Positions 46,788-56,828 of a stretch of 64,000 bases of DNA are shown here, one piece after another. The notes under the pieces are model-generated. The model was not told where the DNA came from. It worked only from the letters and a program-made list of their open reading frames with translations, and searched no databases. The first letter of the stretch is position 1, and each line of letters starts with the position of its first letter. Source of the stretch: Vibrio intestinalis (GTDB lineage Bacteria > Pseudomonadota > Gammaproteobacteria > Enterobacterales > Vibrionaceae); assembly GCF_025195085.2 (NCBI RefSeq), contig NZ_JANAVY020000001.1, forward strand, positions 124,001 to 188,000, written 5' to 3'. The position numbers and the translations under genes were made by a program.

Positions 46788-48224
46788 ATGTCGCCAACGA
46801 TCGACGAAAATAAGTTGTCCCAATACCAAGCGTTTTCAGTACTGGTGGTTGATGATGAAGTCGGGATGCAAACCATCCTGCAAAAAGCATTAAGCAAAAT
46901 GTTTTCTAAAGTAGATACTGCTGGCAGCATTGAACAAGCGGAAGTTCTGCGTACATCAAACCATTACGATTTGATCATTCTTGATATTAATCTTCCGGGG
47001 CGCTCTGGTATTGAATGGGAAGAAGCGTTTAACGATGAAGATCGTAAAGCCGATGTCATCTTCATGACCGGTTACGCCGATTTAGAAACCGCCATCTCTG
47101 CGCTCAAGCTTGGTGCGACGGATTTCATTCTTAAGCCGTTCAACCTTAGCCAAATGCTGCAATCGGTTCAGCGTTGTATGGATAAGCGCCTTAACGAGCG
47201 TCTGCAATATGCACTTCGTCATGATTTTAATCGTCACATCACTACTGAAATTGTTGGTAACTCTGAACGTACCAAACTGCTGAAACAGCTAATCACTCAA
47301 TTTGCGCCATCACGCGCCTCAGTATTAATTGAGGGCGAATCAGGTACGGGTAAAGAATTAGTCGCGCGCGGTGTGCATGAAGCCAGTCAGCGTAAAGGGC
47401 CATTCGTGCCGATCAACTGTGGCGCAATTGCCCCTGAATTGCTAGAAAGTGAGTTATTCGGTCACACCTCTGGTGCATTTACTGGCGCAAAGAAAAACCG
47501 CGAAGGCCTTTTTCGAGTAGCGAGTGGCGGCACATTATTCTTAGATGAAATTGGTGAAATGCCATTGGCGATGCAATCCGCATTGCTGCGCGTGCTAGAG
47601 CAACGCACTATACGACCTGTTGGTAGTGAAAAAGAGATTGCGGTTGATGTTCGCGTGGTCGCTGCAACGAACCGTAACTTGCAACAAGAAGTAGAGAAAG
47701 GGAACTTCCGTCAAGATTTGTTCTATCGTTTGAACGTACTAAAAATCGATGTTACGCCTCTGCGTGATAGAAAGTCTGATCTCAACGATTTGGTACCTTT
47801 TTTTACCAAAATGCTCTCAAAAGAGCTGGCAATGCCTGATCCAAAATGGGCACACGAAGATATTCAAGCAATGCATGATTACCAATGGCCGGGCAACATT
47901 CGCGAACTGAAAAACCTGATTGAACGCTGCATCTTGCTTGGTAAGCCGCCTGCGCATTACTGGCGTGAAGTGGAAGGTATTCAAGATAAGCCAAGAGTGT
48001 CGATGACAGTTTCGTCGGGAGCGCAGCTGATTGAACTTGAGCACCCAGCGAAAGAAGTGGGCGAAGGTTATCCAAATTCTTGGACGCTAAAAGAAGTCGA
48101 GAAGTCACACATTCAACAGCTAGTAGATTTCCACGATGGCAATAAATCAGCGGCTTCGCGCGATTTAGGCGTAGCGCGTAAAACACTAGAGCGTAAATAC
48201 AAAGAATGGGACGCTGAGGAATAG
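46788..48224 (+). CDS. Sigma-54-dependent response regulator, NtrC family
   Basis: 478 residues. Receiver with Asp66 in IILDINLPGRSG, TGYAD and LKPFN. AAA+ domain with P-loop GESGTGKE, sigma-54 loop GAFTGA, Walker B GGTLFLDEIGE and RQDLFYRLN. C-terminal Fis-type HTH (KSAASRDLGVARKTLERKYKEW). The histidine kinase gene starts 4 bases after its stop. The divergent tup promoter with a perfect -24/-12 makes the tup-mob operon its most likely target. I recall a similar arrangement in V. cholerae, but not a tested function. Confidence 0.9.
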   Translation: MSPTIDENKLSQYQAFSVLVVDDEVGMQTILQKALSKMFSKVDTAGSIEQAEVLRTSNHYDLIILDINLPGRSGIEWEEAFNDEDRKADVIFMTGYADLETAISALKLGATDFILKPFNLSQMLQSVQRCMDKRLNERLQYALRHDFNRHITTEIVGNSERTKLLKQLITQFAPSRASVLIEGESGTGKELVARGVHEASQRKGPFVPINCGAIAPELLESELFGHTSGAFTGAKKNREGLFRVASGGTLFLDEIGEMPLAMQSALLRVLEQRTIRPVGSEKEIAVDVRVVAATNRNLQQEVEKGNFRQDLFYRLNVLKIDVTPLRDRKSDLNDLVPFFTKMLSKELAMPDPKWAHEDIQAMHDYQWPGNIRELKNLIERCILLGKPPAHYWREVEGIQDKPRVSMTVSSGAQLIELEHPAKEVGEGYPNSWTLKEVEKSHIQQLVDFHDGNKSAASRDLGVARKTLERKYKEWDAEE

Positions 48225-48228
48225 GCCG

Positions 48229-50265
48229 ATGCCAAACCGGATTCACTTTATCGCCAAGTGGCGTTATCGCTTTAAAACTATGGTGCGTTATCGCCTCATG
48301 TTTCTCACCTCTGCGCCAATCATTTTCACTTTGATTGCGCTGATCGGCATTACCATTTATTGGTCAATTCACTATACATGGCAAAGTGCTTTAGTGGATG
48401 TCTCTGAGCGTTTGGGTGTGGCGAACAACAGCATCGTACTGCTACAACAAAAGCAGGCCAATCACGTCAAGGCCTTCGCGGAGTCGTATGATTTTCGCAC
48501 TCGCTTAGCACAAGCCCAGTTAACAGACATGCAGGGCGATCAAGCGTTGCAACAATGGGTTTCGGAGCAAAAGAATCGCTACAACTTAGATTTTCTTTAC
48601 CTACATCGTGATGAAGACATCTCTCACCAAGTGCTGACGGGTAAAGAGTCGTTCTTTGATGTGCTTTCGGCGCAAGAGCTCAATAAGCTCGATAAGAACC
48701 TTGCTAAGCGCGCTCAAGTTCCCGTTCTAGATGAACGCAAAGTAGAGCAGCGTGGCTTAGTCAGTCGCACCATCATTCCTGTACGAGACAACAACTACAA
48801 AATTGTCGGCTTTCTTGATGGCGGTTTACTGTTAAACAATAGCACTGTGCTTGTTGACCAAATCCGCGACCTTATTTATCCGTCAACTCACGATAGCTTG
48901 CGTCCAGTTGGAACCTTGACTCTGTTTCTAGACAATCTTCGCGTGAGTACCAATGTGCCGCTGGACAGCGACCAAAGAGAAGGGCGCGCAATTGGTACGC
49001 GAGTTTCAGAAGAAGTGGATTTTGCGGTACTAAACCAAAGCGAGCAGTGGGTGGATAAAGCCTTTGTTTACGATGCTTGGTATATCACCGCCTATGAGCC
49101 GATTAAGGATCAACACGATCAAGTGATTGGTATGCTTTACACTGGCTACCTAATTTGGCCATTCCTTAAAGCGTACATGACCAACATCGCTGAGGTGAGC
49201 ATTACCACGCTGATTTTACTGCTAATCTCTGGCGTGTTTGTTTATCGTGGCTCGCGAGATTTGTTTAATCCCATCGAGCATATTCACCGCGTGGTGAAAA
49301 TGATTCAAATGGGCAAAGATACGCGCATTGGCCCGCTTGGACTGGATGAAGAGCATGAACTGGCGCAACTAGCCAAGCAGTTCGACAACATGCTGGATTT
49401 GCTTCGTCAACAAAAAAGCGAGTTGGAACAAGCCGCCATTCAGCTAGAAGCCAAAGTACAACATCGAACCGCAAGCTTAGAAGAGAAAACCTCTGAGCTT
49501 GAGTTGCACATTCAGTTACTCAATCAAACCCGCGATAAGTTGGTGATTCATGAAAAACTCTCGGCACTTGGCGAGTTAACCGCAGGGATTGCCCATGAGA
49601 TCAATAACCCAAGCGCGGTGATTTTAGGTAACGTTGAGCTAATTCAGTTTGAGCTAGGTGAAGACAGCGACCGTGTTAAAGACGAGCTAGAGGCGATTCA
49701 CGCGCAGATTGACCGTATCCGCAATATTACGCGCAGTCTTTTGCAATACAGCCGCCAGGGTGGCGTACAAGATGAAATTACTTGGCAGCACGTCAATCCG
49801 ATCATTGAAGAGAGCATTACGCTTGTGAAAACCGGCAGCAAAAAGCGTGATGTCGAGTTTGTTTCAAGCCTTAAAGCGCATACCTCGGTTGAGGTAAATC
49901 GTCATCAATTGCTGCAAATATTAGTTAATTTGCAAATGAATGGCATTCACGCCATGCAAGGTAAAGGCAAACTGACTATCAGCAGTGAAGATTGGTTGGA
50001 AAATGGGGAAGAGCGTGGCGCAATCGTGCATATTCAAGATGAAGGGTGCGGTATTAAGCCGGAAAACTTAAAGCGTATTTTCTCTCCTTTCTATACCACT
50101 CGCCGTGATGGGACAGGGCTTGGCTTATCGGTTTCGCAAAGTATTCTCAGCCAGACCGGCGGCGAAATTACGGTGGAATCGGAGTGGGGCAAAGGCAGTT
50201 GTTTTAGCGTTTACCTACCCAAGAAAGTGGAAAGTAACATCGACCTTCTGGTTTCAACTCGTTAG
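48229..50265 (+). CDS. Membrane sensor histidine kinase, partner of the regulator upstream
   Basis: 678 residues. Helix ~26-48, a Cache-like periplasmic domain (~50-315: LDFLYLHRDE, GLVSRTIIPV, AWYITAYEPIKDQHDQVIGMLYTGY), helix ~322-340, HAMP, a coiled coil (~392-440), then H-box with His456 in LTAGIAHEINNPSAV. N-box MNGIHAM, DEGCGI and GTGLGLSVSQSIL complete the ATPase. The Cache type resembles sensors of small carboxylates; formate is an attractive but unproven ligand, given the Mo/W context. Confidence 0.9.
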   Translation: MPNRIHFIAKWRYRFKTMVRYRLMFLTSAPIIFTLIALIGITIYWSIHYTWQSALVDVSERLGVANNSIVLLQQKQANHVKAFAESYDFRTRLAQAQLTDMQGDQALQQWVSEQKNRYNLDFLYLHRDEDISHQVLTGKESFFDVLSAQELNKLDKNLAKRAQVPVLDERKVEQRGLVSRTIIPVRDNNYKIVGFLDGGLLLNNSTVLVDQIRDLIYPSTHDSLRPVGTLTLFLDNLRVSTNVPLDSDQREGRAIGTRVSEEVDFAVLNQSEQWVDKAFVYDAWYITAYEPIKDQHDQVIGMLYTGYLIWPFLKAYMTNIAEVSITTLILLLISGVFVYRGSRDLFNPIEHIHRVVKMIQMGKDTRIGPLGLDEEHELAQLAKQFDNMLDLLRQQKSELEQAAIQLEAKVQHRTASLEEKTSELELHIQLLNQTRDKLVIHEKLSALGELTAGIAHEINNPSAVILGNVELIQFELGEDSDRVKDELEAIHAQIDRIRNITRSLLQYSRQGGVQDEITWQHVNPIIEESITLVKTGSKKRDVEFVSSLKAHTSVEVNRHQLLQILVNLQMNGIHAMQGKGKLTISSEDWLENGEERGAIVHIQDEGCGIKPENLKRIFSPFYTTRRDGTGLGLSVSQSILSQTGGEITVESEWGKGSCFSVYLPKKVESNIDLLVSTR

Positions 50266-50292
50266 TGGCTAAGTTTATTGACCATTGAACCG

Positions 50293-50323
50293 AAAACGGC
50301 TCGCGAATGCGAGCCGTTTTATT
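50293..50323 (+). terminator. Terminator of the two-component pair
   Basis: 12-bp stem AAAACGGCTCGC/GCGAGCCGTTTT with loop GAAT, 27 bases after the kinase stop, short of a long T-run. Confidence 0.85.
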
Positions 50324-50365
50324 TAGTGCGTATTTAGATGCTTGGTTAAATGAATAGGTAGATTG

Positions 50366-51241
50366 TTATTGGCTGTTGACCGCAATCTTAGGTGGCTTAA
50401 TACCATGCTGTTTGAACTCCTTCATCACACGTAAAGTAATGTCGGTTTCAAATAACTTCTCGTAGGCGGTATCAACCACGTAGGCCTTACAAGTTAACTG
50501 AATGGCAAGGTAGTTGTCGGCGATCGTCTGCTTAACCAATACAGTCACAGGTTTAGGCAAATGAATATAACGGCTTGATGAAGCTGCTTCTTGGATTAAA
50601 TCGCGCGCCAGCACGATGTCTTCATCCATACCAACGTAAAATGGAATGACGACCTGCATATCCAACGCGCCATAGTTGCCACTGACCGTTACTTCGTTAA
50701 GAAAACGGTTATTAGGAATGGTGATGATGTCATCGTTGAGTGTTCGCATACGTACCGAACGAAGGCCAATCGCAATAATATCACCGTAATTACCTTCAAA
50801 GGTGACGCGGTCACCAACTTGGAATGGACGATCAACCATTACGGTCATCCCAGCAATGAATGATGCCGCGAGGTCTTTTAGTGCAAAGCCCACTGAAACC
50901 GCTAACGTACCGCCAATCAAAGCGAGGATTTGGTCGTTGATGCGAAAACTCATCATAAACACCAAAATACCTGCACCCATATAGATAAAGAACTGGGTAA
51001 AGGATTGCAGTTTTTGCAGCATCATTCGGTACTGGGCAAACTGACCGCCGATGCTATCGACAAGCGAATTGAGAAACTTAAGCAATAACCAAGTCGCGGC
51101 GATGACTAACATCGAGAAGAACACGCCACTCCAGCGAATTAGGCTGGCAATCTGGGAGATATTCTCGACACTGGCTACTTCCTCACTGGCGAAAGCGGGC
51201 GCAGATAATAGAGCCAAAACTATAATCAAAAATCTCATCAT
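50366..51241 (-). CDS. MscS-type small mechanosensitive channel
   Basis: 291 residues. Signal-like N-terminus (cleavage possible after AFA), three membrane helices and the pore helix/beta-domain segment GGTLAVSVGFALKDLAASFIAGMTVMVDRPFQVGDRVTFEGNYGDIIAIGLRSVRMRTLNDDIITIPN. Channels of this family release solutes on hypo-osmotic shock. The start is one base from the end of the P-loop protein gene upstream, so they are co-transcribed and probably coupled. Confidence 0.9.
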   Translation of the reverse strand: MMRFLIIVLALLSAPAFASEEVASVENISQIASLIRWSGVFFSMLVIAATWLLLKFLNSLVDSIGGQFAQYRMMLQKLQSFTQFFIYMGAGILVFMMSFRINDQILALIGGTLAVSVGFALKDLAASFIAGMTVMVDRPFQVGDRVTFEGNYGDIIAIGLRSVRMRTLNDDIITIPNNRFLNEVTVSGNYGALDMQVVIPFYVGMDEDIVLARDLIQEAASSSRYIHLPKPVTVLVKQTIADNYLAIQLTCKAYVVDTAYEKLFETDITLRVMKEFKQHGIKPPKIAVNSQ

Positions 51242-51242
51242 G

Positions 51243-53588
51243 TTACTTCACCAATAGATGTTGTCGGTCTAATACATTGGTAATGTGCCTAAACCAGTGG
51301 TCAGACACGCGGGCTTTATCTTCGCTCCATTCGATATATCCACGGCTTTGGAAATAACGCAGGGTGCCAGTGATTTCGGCAATGCTCAGCTGAGTACATT
51401 CAGACAAGACTTCCGGTGACGCAATCTCTAACTGCACGATAGAGCGCAATACCGCAAGCATAGGCTTGGGCATTTTTTCTAGTTCGATTGATTCAGGCGC
51501 GTGGAACAATCGCACAACCGCCTGATCAGTTTCTTTATCGCGATTGAGTGATAAGCGGAAAAATCGCAGCGCTACAGTTGGGTTGCCGTCGGAGTAATGC
51601 CAAAGAATACGATAAAACCCAAGTTTGGCTCGTTCTTCTTCGGTTACTTCTTCTTGGTCCCATTGCTTGGGCACAACAAGGCCATCAAACGAGAGTGGTG
51701 GTTGCTCAGGTTGATTGACGCGCGTATCTAACAGTTCGCAAATCTGCTTTTCTGTCCACCTTGGTAGAAAGCAAACCAAATCAAACAACAGCCTTTCACC
51801 ACGCGCTCTATCGACAAAGCGCCAGCTGGCTTTTTCAATTGAAATCACCGCGCGGTGATTCTTTTTAGAGCGGCGAAGAAGATTGGTCAGCTTCATAAGA
51901 TCAGATAAGCCACCCACCATAGGCTTAACTAGGCGCTGGGCGTTATCAATCGCAATCAGGTAAGCCGTTTCACTTTTACGCAGATGCGACAAGATTTGAA
52001 TCTCGGTGGCATCATCGTCGAGGCCAATACTGACAGCAAGATGAGCGAGTAACTCTTTGTAACCCGCATAAGGGCAATTTAAGTAAACAGGCTCAGCGTT
52101 TTTAACCTTAGTCAGTAGCGAAGTGAGCAATGTGGTGCTGCCTACGCCGCGCTCACCACTGAGCACGCAAATAGCAGGGCTATCTGTCATCAAATAACGA
52201 TTGAGTTGTTTAACTTCGTCACCTGCGTAATCAATTAAGGTGCTGTGATACGAACCCGGTGAAACTAGCTCGAAGGTTTGCTCACCTTTAATTCGGACTA
52301 AGTTTTCATGACTACGGTTGAGGTTGGTTTGTTTAGCAACCTCAATTCTAAATAAATAGGCCAGCGCCTGACTGAACAAGGTGTAGTTGGATAGCGCAGC
52401 GATGATGCGATGTTTAAAGGTATAAACAGTCAGCCACACCACAGCCATGGCTGTCGCGAGAGTGCGTAGCACGTAAACCTTTTGTCGGGACACCGCCCAA
52501 TTGACCCACACAGGTCTATCAGAGAGCTTTTCAACGGTGGCAAAAACGGTACTGCGCCAAATGCCTAAAACTGAAATGGTAATTAGCACAAACCAGAAGA
52601 ACAGCGCGCTGTAGATCCAATAATAAATAGTGCCTTTACCAAGAGTGTGCAGAGAAAGCTGCAAGATAACGCCTGCGACTATTGCGCTCCAAACATAACG
52701 GCGAATGGTCGAAAGACGCAGCGCAATGCTTTCAGCGCTTGATGTGCGGCTATTACGGTAGGCAAACTCAAGGATAAAACTGATCGCGATTGAACCACCC
52801 AGCACCCACCAAGTAAAAATCTCAAGCAGTATTAAATGCTGCAGGCTAGGGATGGCGGCTAATACTCTCAGTGACAACGTAATGGCAATAAGCCACGCAA
52901 TTGCTCGGTGCGCTCGGCTGATGTACCAAATTACTCGAACCCAAAGCGCCGGTTTGGTTTGGTTTTCAAGTTGAGCTTCACGAAAGAGGTTAATCAGGCG
53001 TTGGCTATTGGTGAGCCACCAAGTTAATCCAAGGTAGATAAAGAACACTTTCAGCCCCGCCCAGATCACAGGGATAGGCGAGATCAAAATGTCGTTAATC
53101 AGAGATTTAAAACTGCGAATCTGAAAATAGATCAAGTATTCACTGTTTAGCTGGGTTAGCTTCCACTCTTGCTTAAATTGGGTTACGCCATAAGGGCCAA
53201 AACCTGTCAGCTGGTCTCTGACTGCTGTATCACTTAACTCCAATAAGGCTTGTTTGCTTTGGCTTAAGCTGCGCAGCGTAGAATAGCTTGATTGCACCAA
53301 GTGCCAATTTTGCTCGCTGTCGGCTTGTCGATAACTGTCGAGCTGCTTGGCAAACGTGCTTATTTCATTCTCTTGCTGAGTTAAGGTGTTAGAGAGTAAT
53401 CGCCTGACACTGTTTTTGTCTTTTCCTGTCATGAACAACGGTTCGGGAAGGGCGTTCACTTGTGTGGCTATGTTCGTCGCTTGGTCGGAAATTTGCGGAG
53501 AATATTGGTCGTCATATTGCCAATTAGCGGCAACGGAAAACGAACCTAGCAGACTCAGCCAACATAGAAAGCGCAAAAATGTTCGCAT
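51243..53588 (-). CDS. Membrane protein with degenerate P-loop ATPase-like domain
   Basis: 781 residues; I do not recognise a named family. A signal-like N-terminus (~1-21) leads to a periplasmic helical region (~25-165), then about seven hydrophobic segments between ~168 and ~395. A cytoplasmic NTPase-like domain (~440-690) and a C-terminal winged-helix-like part (~720-781: IVQLEIASPEVLSECTQLSIAEITGTLRYFQSRGYIEW) follow. The P-loop is LSGERGVGSTT, with Ser484 in place of the Lys of GxGK[ST]. The Walker B-like strand is YLIAIDNAQ. Together with the MscS gene one base away, it may be a membrane sensor or gate regulator; function unknown. Confidence 0.8.
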   Translation of the reverse strand: MRTFLRFLCWLSLLGSFSVAANWQYDDQYSPQISDQATNIATQVNALPEPLFMTGKDKNSVRRLLSNTLTQQENEISTFAKQLDSYRQADSEQNWHLVQSSYSTLRSLSQSKQALLELSDTAVRDQLTGFGPYGVTQFKQEWKLTQLNSEYLIYFQIRSFKSLINDILISPIPVIWAGLKVFFIYLGLTWWLTNSQRLINLFREAQLENQTKPALWVRVIWYISRAHRAIAWLIAITLSLRVLAAIPSLQHLILLEIFTWWVLGGSIAISFILEFAYRNSRTSSAESIALRLSTIRRYVWSAIVAGVILQLSLHTLGKGTIYYWIYSALFFWFVLITISVLGIWRSTVFATVEKLSDRPVWVNWAVSRQKVYVLRTLATAMAVVWLTVYTFKHRIIAALSNYTLFSQALAYLFRIEVAKQTNLNRSHENLVRIKGEQTFELVSPGSYHSTLIDYAGDEVKQLNRYLMTDSPAICVLSGERGVGSTTLLTSLLTKVKNAEPVYLNCPYAGYKELLAHLAVSIGLDDDATEIQILSHLRKSETAYLIAIDNAQRLVKPMVGGLSDLMKLTNLLRRSKKNHRAVISIEKASWRFVDRARGERLLFDLVCFLPRWTEKQICELLDTRVNQPEQPPLSFDGLVVPKQWDQEEVTEEERAKLGFYRILWHYSDGNPTVALRFFRLSLNRDKETDQAVVRLFHAPESIELEKMPKPMLAVLRSIVQLEIASPEVLSECTQLSIAEITGTLRYFQSRGYIEWSEDKARVSDHWFRHITNVLDRQHLLVK

Positions 53589-53731
53589 AGTAAACTCTTG
53601 AATTGATTAATTAGATTTATTGTAGACCCTTTAAGCACTTAGCGTGGTTTAACGGGCTTTTACAGCATACAAGATTGATAAAAGCGAACAATACGTGTGA
53701 GTCAGATCGGAACTTTATTGACAAAGAAATG

Positions 53732-53760
53732 AAAAAAGCCAGCTAAAACTAAGCTGGCTT
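53732..53760 (-). terminator. Terminator of the DUF2860 gene
   Basis: Minus-strand stem AAGCCAGCT/AGCTGGCTT with a seven-base loop, then TTTTTTC on the minus strand. Confidence 0.85.
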
Positions 53761-53782
53761 GGAGGAAAATTAGTCGGTTCTA

Positions 53783-54757
53783 CTAGAACGAGTAAGAAAG
53801 GGCTGCGCCTAATTGGTACTCAGTCACGTCATAGAAATCGATATCCGAATCACCAATTTCATACGCGGCTAGGCCAAGCAGTGAAACATCTTCCCAACCC
53901 ATGAAGCCTTGGTATTGGTAAAGTGCACCAAATCCATACTCACTGTCAGTACGAGTTTTGTCGTCAAATAGCGGGTTAGCACCATCAAACGCGATATTGT
54001 TGTAGAATCCTTGTAAGCCAAGAGCGTGATCGCCCATCATTTTAATATAAGTTAGCTCACCACCGATTGTTGTATTGCTAAAGGCATCACCATCAGCAGA
54101 GAACGAGCCGTAAGTTAAGCGAGGCGTTAGCGTTGCGTCATTGGTGAACTGCATTTCGTATTCAAAACCCAGTTCAAAGCCAGATCCACTACGTTGTAGT
54201 ACTTTGGTATCGATGCCTAAACCTTCACCTGAGCGTTCGTTATCGACATCTTCGCTGTAGTACACACTTTCGAAACCAAAACCTGTGCCGGCAATGTTGT
54301 CGTACTCAAGTCTAAAACCAGAGCTCGATACTTCGGTGATTTCACGTTTTTGGTTGAGTAGGTAAGGGTTAGCCCAAGATTCATCGGCCACCAAGCCAGT
54401 GAGGTAACTGACCGATAACGTTGAATCTTCGCCAATCTCGGTTCGGTAACCAAGCTCAACCGCAAGGTCTGCTTTGATGGATTCTTCATTGTTGGTTGAG
54501 ACAAAAATTTGATGGTTGGCCTCTTGGCCAAAAGTGTAATAGAGCTCACCAATAATTTCTGGGTTAATTTCCGCTTCAGCGCCTAGCGTTTGATTTGGGC
54601 TAGTAAGCTGCGTGTCATTCGATGTATTCAGGTTACCGTCTTGAGAGAAGTAACTGATACCGAGGCCGATTTCGCCCCCAAAGCCAGTTTCAACCTCTTC
54701 TGCAATAGCGTGTGAGGATAGCGCTAGGGTAATGCTTACCGCGATTAGTTTTTTCAT
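53783..54757 (-). CDS. DUF2860-type outer-membrane beta-barrel protein
   Basis: 324 residues with signal peptide (cleavage after AIA) and alternating beta strands ending in an aromatic C-terminal strand (YQLGAALSYSF), as in outer-membrane barrels. Repeated GxxLxYxxxxGT blocks. It resembles the DUF2860 family of Vibrionaceae. Transport or structural role unknown. Confidence 0.8.
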   Translation of the reverse strand: MKKLIAVSITLALSSHAIAEEVETGFGGEIGLGISYFSQDGNLNTSNDTQLTSPNQTLGAEAEINPEIIGELYYTFGQEANHQIFVSTNNEESIKADLAVELGYRTEIGEDSTLSVSYLTGLVADESWANPYLLNQKREITEVSSSGFRLEYDNIAGTGFGFESVYYSEDVDNERSGEGLGIDTKVLQRSGSGFELGFEYEMQFTNDATLTPRLTYGSFSADGDAFSNTTIGGELTYIKMMGDHALGLQGFYNNIAFDGANPLFDDKTRTDSEYGFGALYQYQGFMGWEDVSLLGLAAYEIGDSDIDFYDVTEYQLGAALSYSF

Positions 54758-54959
54758 AGGGTTTCCCTGGTTTTTCTGTTTAGCGGTACTCTATTTAACG
54801 GGGCGTCGAATTAGTGTAATTGACTTTTTTTAGACATTTTTAAACGTTTTATTTGTCTATCTATTGTTAAAAACAAATCAAAGCTTGCAGTTGGTCACCA
54901 TAATCAGTAACGTTGCGCGGTTTTATACTCTTCTTTCATAACCAGCTAAGGTAAAGATT

Positions 54960-56552
54960 TTGATCTCCACAGCGAATATCACTCAACAGTTTGGTGCTAA
55001 GCCACTTTTTGAAAACATCTCAGTCAAGTTTGGCGAGGGCAACCGCTACGGCCTAATCGGTGCGAACGGTTGTGGTAAATCGACATTCATGAAGATTCTG
55101 AGTGGCGAACTTGAACCATCGGGCGGTAACGTAAGTTACGATCCAAACGAGCGTGTTGCTAAGCTGAATCAGGATCAATTTGCTTATGAAGAATTCACGG
55201 TAATCGACACGGTTATCATGGGCTTCAAAGAGCTGTGGGCAGTAAAGCAAGAGCGTGATCGTATTTACTCATTAGCAGAAATGAGTGAAGAAGATGGCAT
55301 GAAAGTCGCGGATCTAGAAGTTCAGTTCGCAGAAATGGATGGCTACATGGCGGAAGCTAAAGCAGGTGAACTTCTGCTTGCTGTAGGCATTCCTGAAGAG
55401 CAACACTTCGGCCTTATGAGCGAAGTAGCGCCAGGTTGGAAACTTCGTGTGCTATTGGCACAGGTACTGTTTGCTGACCCGCATATCATGCTACTTGACG
55501 AACCAACCAACAACTTGGATATGGATACGATTCGCTGGCTAGAAGAAACGCTAAACCAACGTAACTGCACCATGATCATCATCTCGCACGACCGTCACTT
55601 CCTAAACTCAGTATGTACCCACATGGCTGACTTAGATTACGGTGAGCTGCGTCTATACCCTGGTAACTACGATGAGTACATGACGGCAGCTTCACAAGCT
55701 CGTGAGCGTCTATTGTCTGATAACGCGAAGAAGAAAGCGCAAATCGCTGAACTACAAACCTTCGTGGCGCGTTTCTCTGCAAACGCATCAAAAGCAAAAC
55801 AAGCAACTTCTCGTGCAAAACAGATCGATAAAATCCAATTGGATGAAGTTAAAGCATCAAGCCGCCAAAACCCATTCATTCGTTTTGAGCAATCTAAAGA
55901 GCTATTCCGTAATGCTCTAGAAGTTGAAAACCTAAGCCAAGGTTTTGAAAACGACTTGTTTGCTGACTTTAATGCGATTTTTGAAGTGGGTGAGCGTGTT
56001 GCCATCATCGGTGAGAACGGTGTAGGTAAAACAACACTGCTTAACACAATCGCAGGTGTATTAGAGCCACGCTCGGGCTCTTACAAGTGGTCTGAAAACT
56101 CGAACATTGGTTACTACGCGCAAGACCATGCGGATGATTTCGAGAAAGACATGAACCTAATGGACTGGATGGGTCAATGGCGTCAAGAAGGCGACGACGA
56201 GCAAGTTCTACGTAGCTTCCTTGGTCGTATGCTGTTTGGCCAAGACGATATCAAGAAGTCAGTTAAAGTTCTTTCAGGTGGTGAGCAAGGTCGTATGCTG
56301 CTAGGCAAGATCATGATGCACAAACCAAACATGCTGCTGATGGATGAGCCAACTAACCACATGGATATGGAATCTATCGAATCATTAAACACGGCACTAG
56401 AGCAGTACAAAGGTACATTGTTCTTCGTATCGCACGACCGTGTATTCGTAGACTCACTAGCTACGCGTATTCTTGAAATCCGCGACGGTAAGATTCACGA
56501 CTTCCGTGGTACTTACGCAGAGTTCCTAAAAGCTCGCGGTATCGACGGCTAA
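54960..56552 (+). CDS. ybiT: ABC-F family ATPase, YbiT-like
   Basis: 530 residues with two nucleotide-binding domains: Walker [13 protein letters not shown] and [12 protein letters not shown]; Walker [14 protein letters not shown] and [13 protein letters not shown]; the second signature [11 protein letters not shown]. The first half has [16 protein letters not shown], a modified signature. No membrane segments. ABC-F proteins act on ribosomes. The TTG start has AAGG eight bases upstream; no ATG fits better. Confidence 0.9.
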   Translation: MISTANITQQFGAKPLFENISVKFGEGNRYGLIGANGCGKSTFMKILSGELEPSGGNVSYDPNERVAKLNQDQFAYEEFTVIDTVIMGFKELWAVKQERDRIYSLAEMSEEDGMKVADLEVQFAEMDGYMAEAKAGELLLAVGIPEEQHFGLMSEVAPGWKLRVLLAQVLFADPHIMLLDEPTNNLDMDTIRWLEETLNQRNCTMIIISHDRHFLNSVCTHMADLDYGELRLYPGNYDEYMTAASQARERLLSDNAKKKAQIAELQTFVARFSANASKAKQATSRAKQIDKIQLDEVKASSRQNPFIRFEQSKELFRNALEVENLSQGFENDLFADFNAIFEVGERVAIIGENGVGKTTLLNTIAGVLEPRSGSYKWSENSNIGYYAQDHADDFEKDMNLMDWMGQWRQEGDDEQVLRSFLGRMLFGQDDIKKSVKVLSGGEQGRMLLGKIMMHKPNMLLMDEPTNHMDMESIESLNTALEQYKGTLFFVSHDRVFVDSLATRILEIRDGKIHDFRGTYAEFLKARGIDG

Positions 56553-56586
56553 TCTATTGATGATTAACCGCTAAACGATGCTAAAG

Positions 56587-56612
56587 ATCCCCTCCAAGAG
56601 GGGATTTTTTTT
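56587..56612 (+). terminator. Terminator of the ABC-F gene
   Basis: Stem ATCCCCTC/GAGGGGAT with loop CAA followed by T8. Confidence 0.92.
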
Positions 56613-56828
56613 ACCTATATCTACGCTCACCATTTGATATGCTCATCGTTTCAATCGCAACTAAGCAGTTGTTTATCAGCAGTCCGTTATTTTCTATTCA
56701 ATCAAATCAAATAAACGAAAGTGCTAACGGGTTCACAGCATGGCGATTCCAGATAGGCAAGGCTATTAACTTAGTGACATCATTACGTTAGATACGCTAA
56801 ACACACTTTGACAAAGCGCAGTAGTGGC

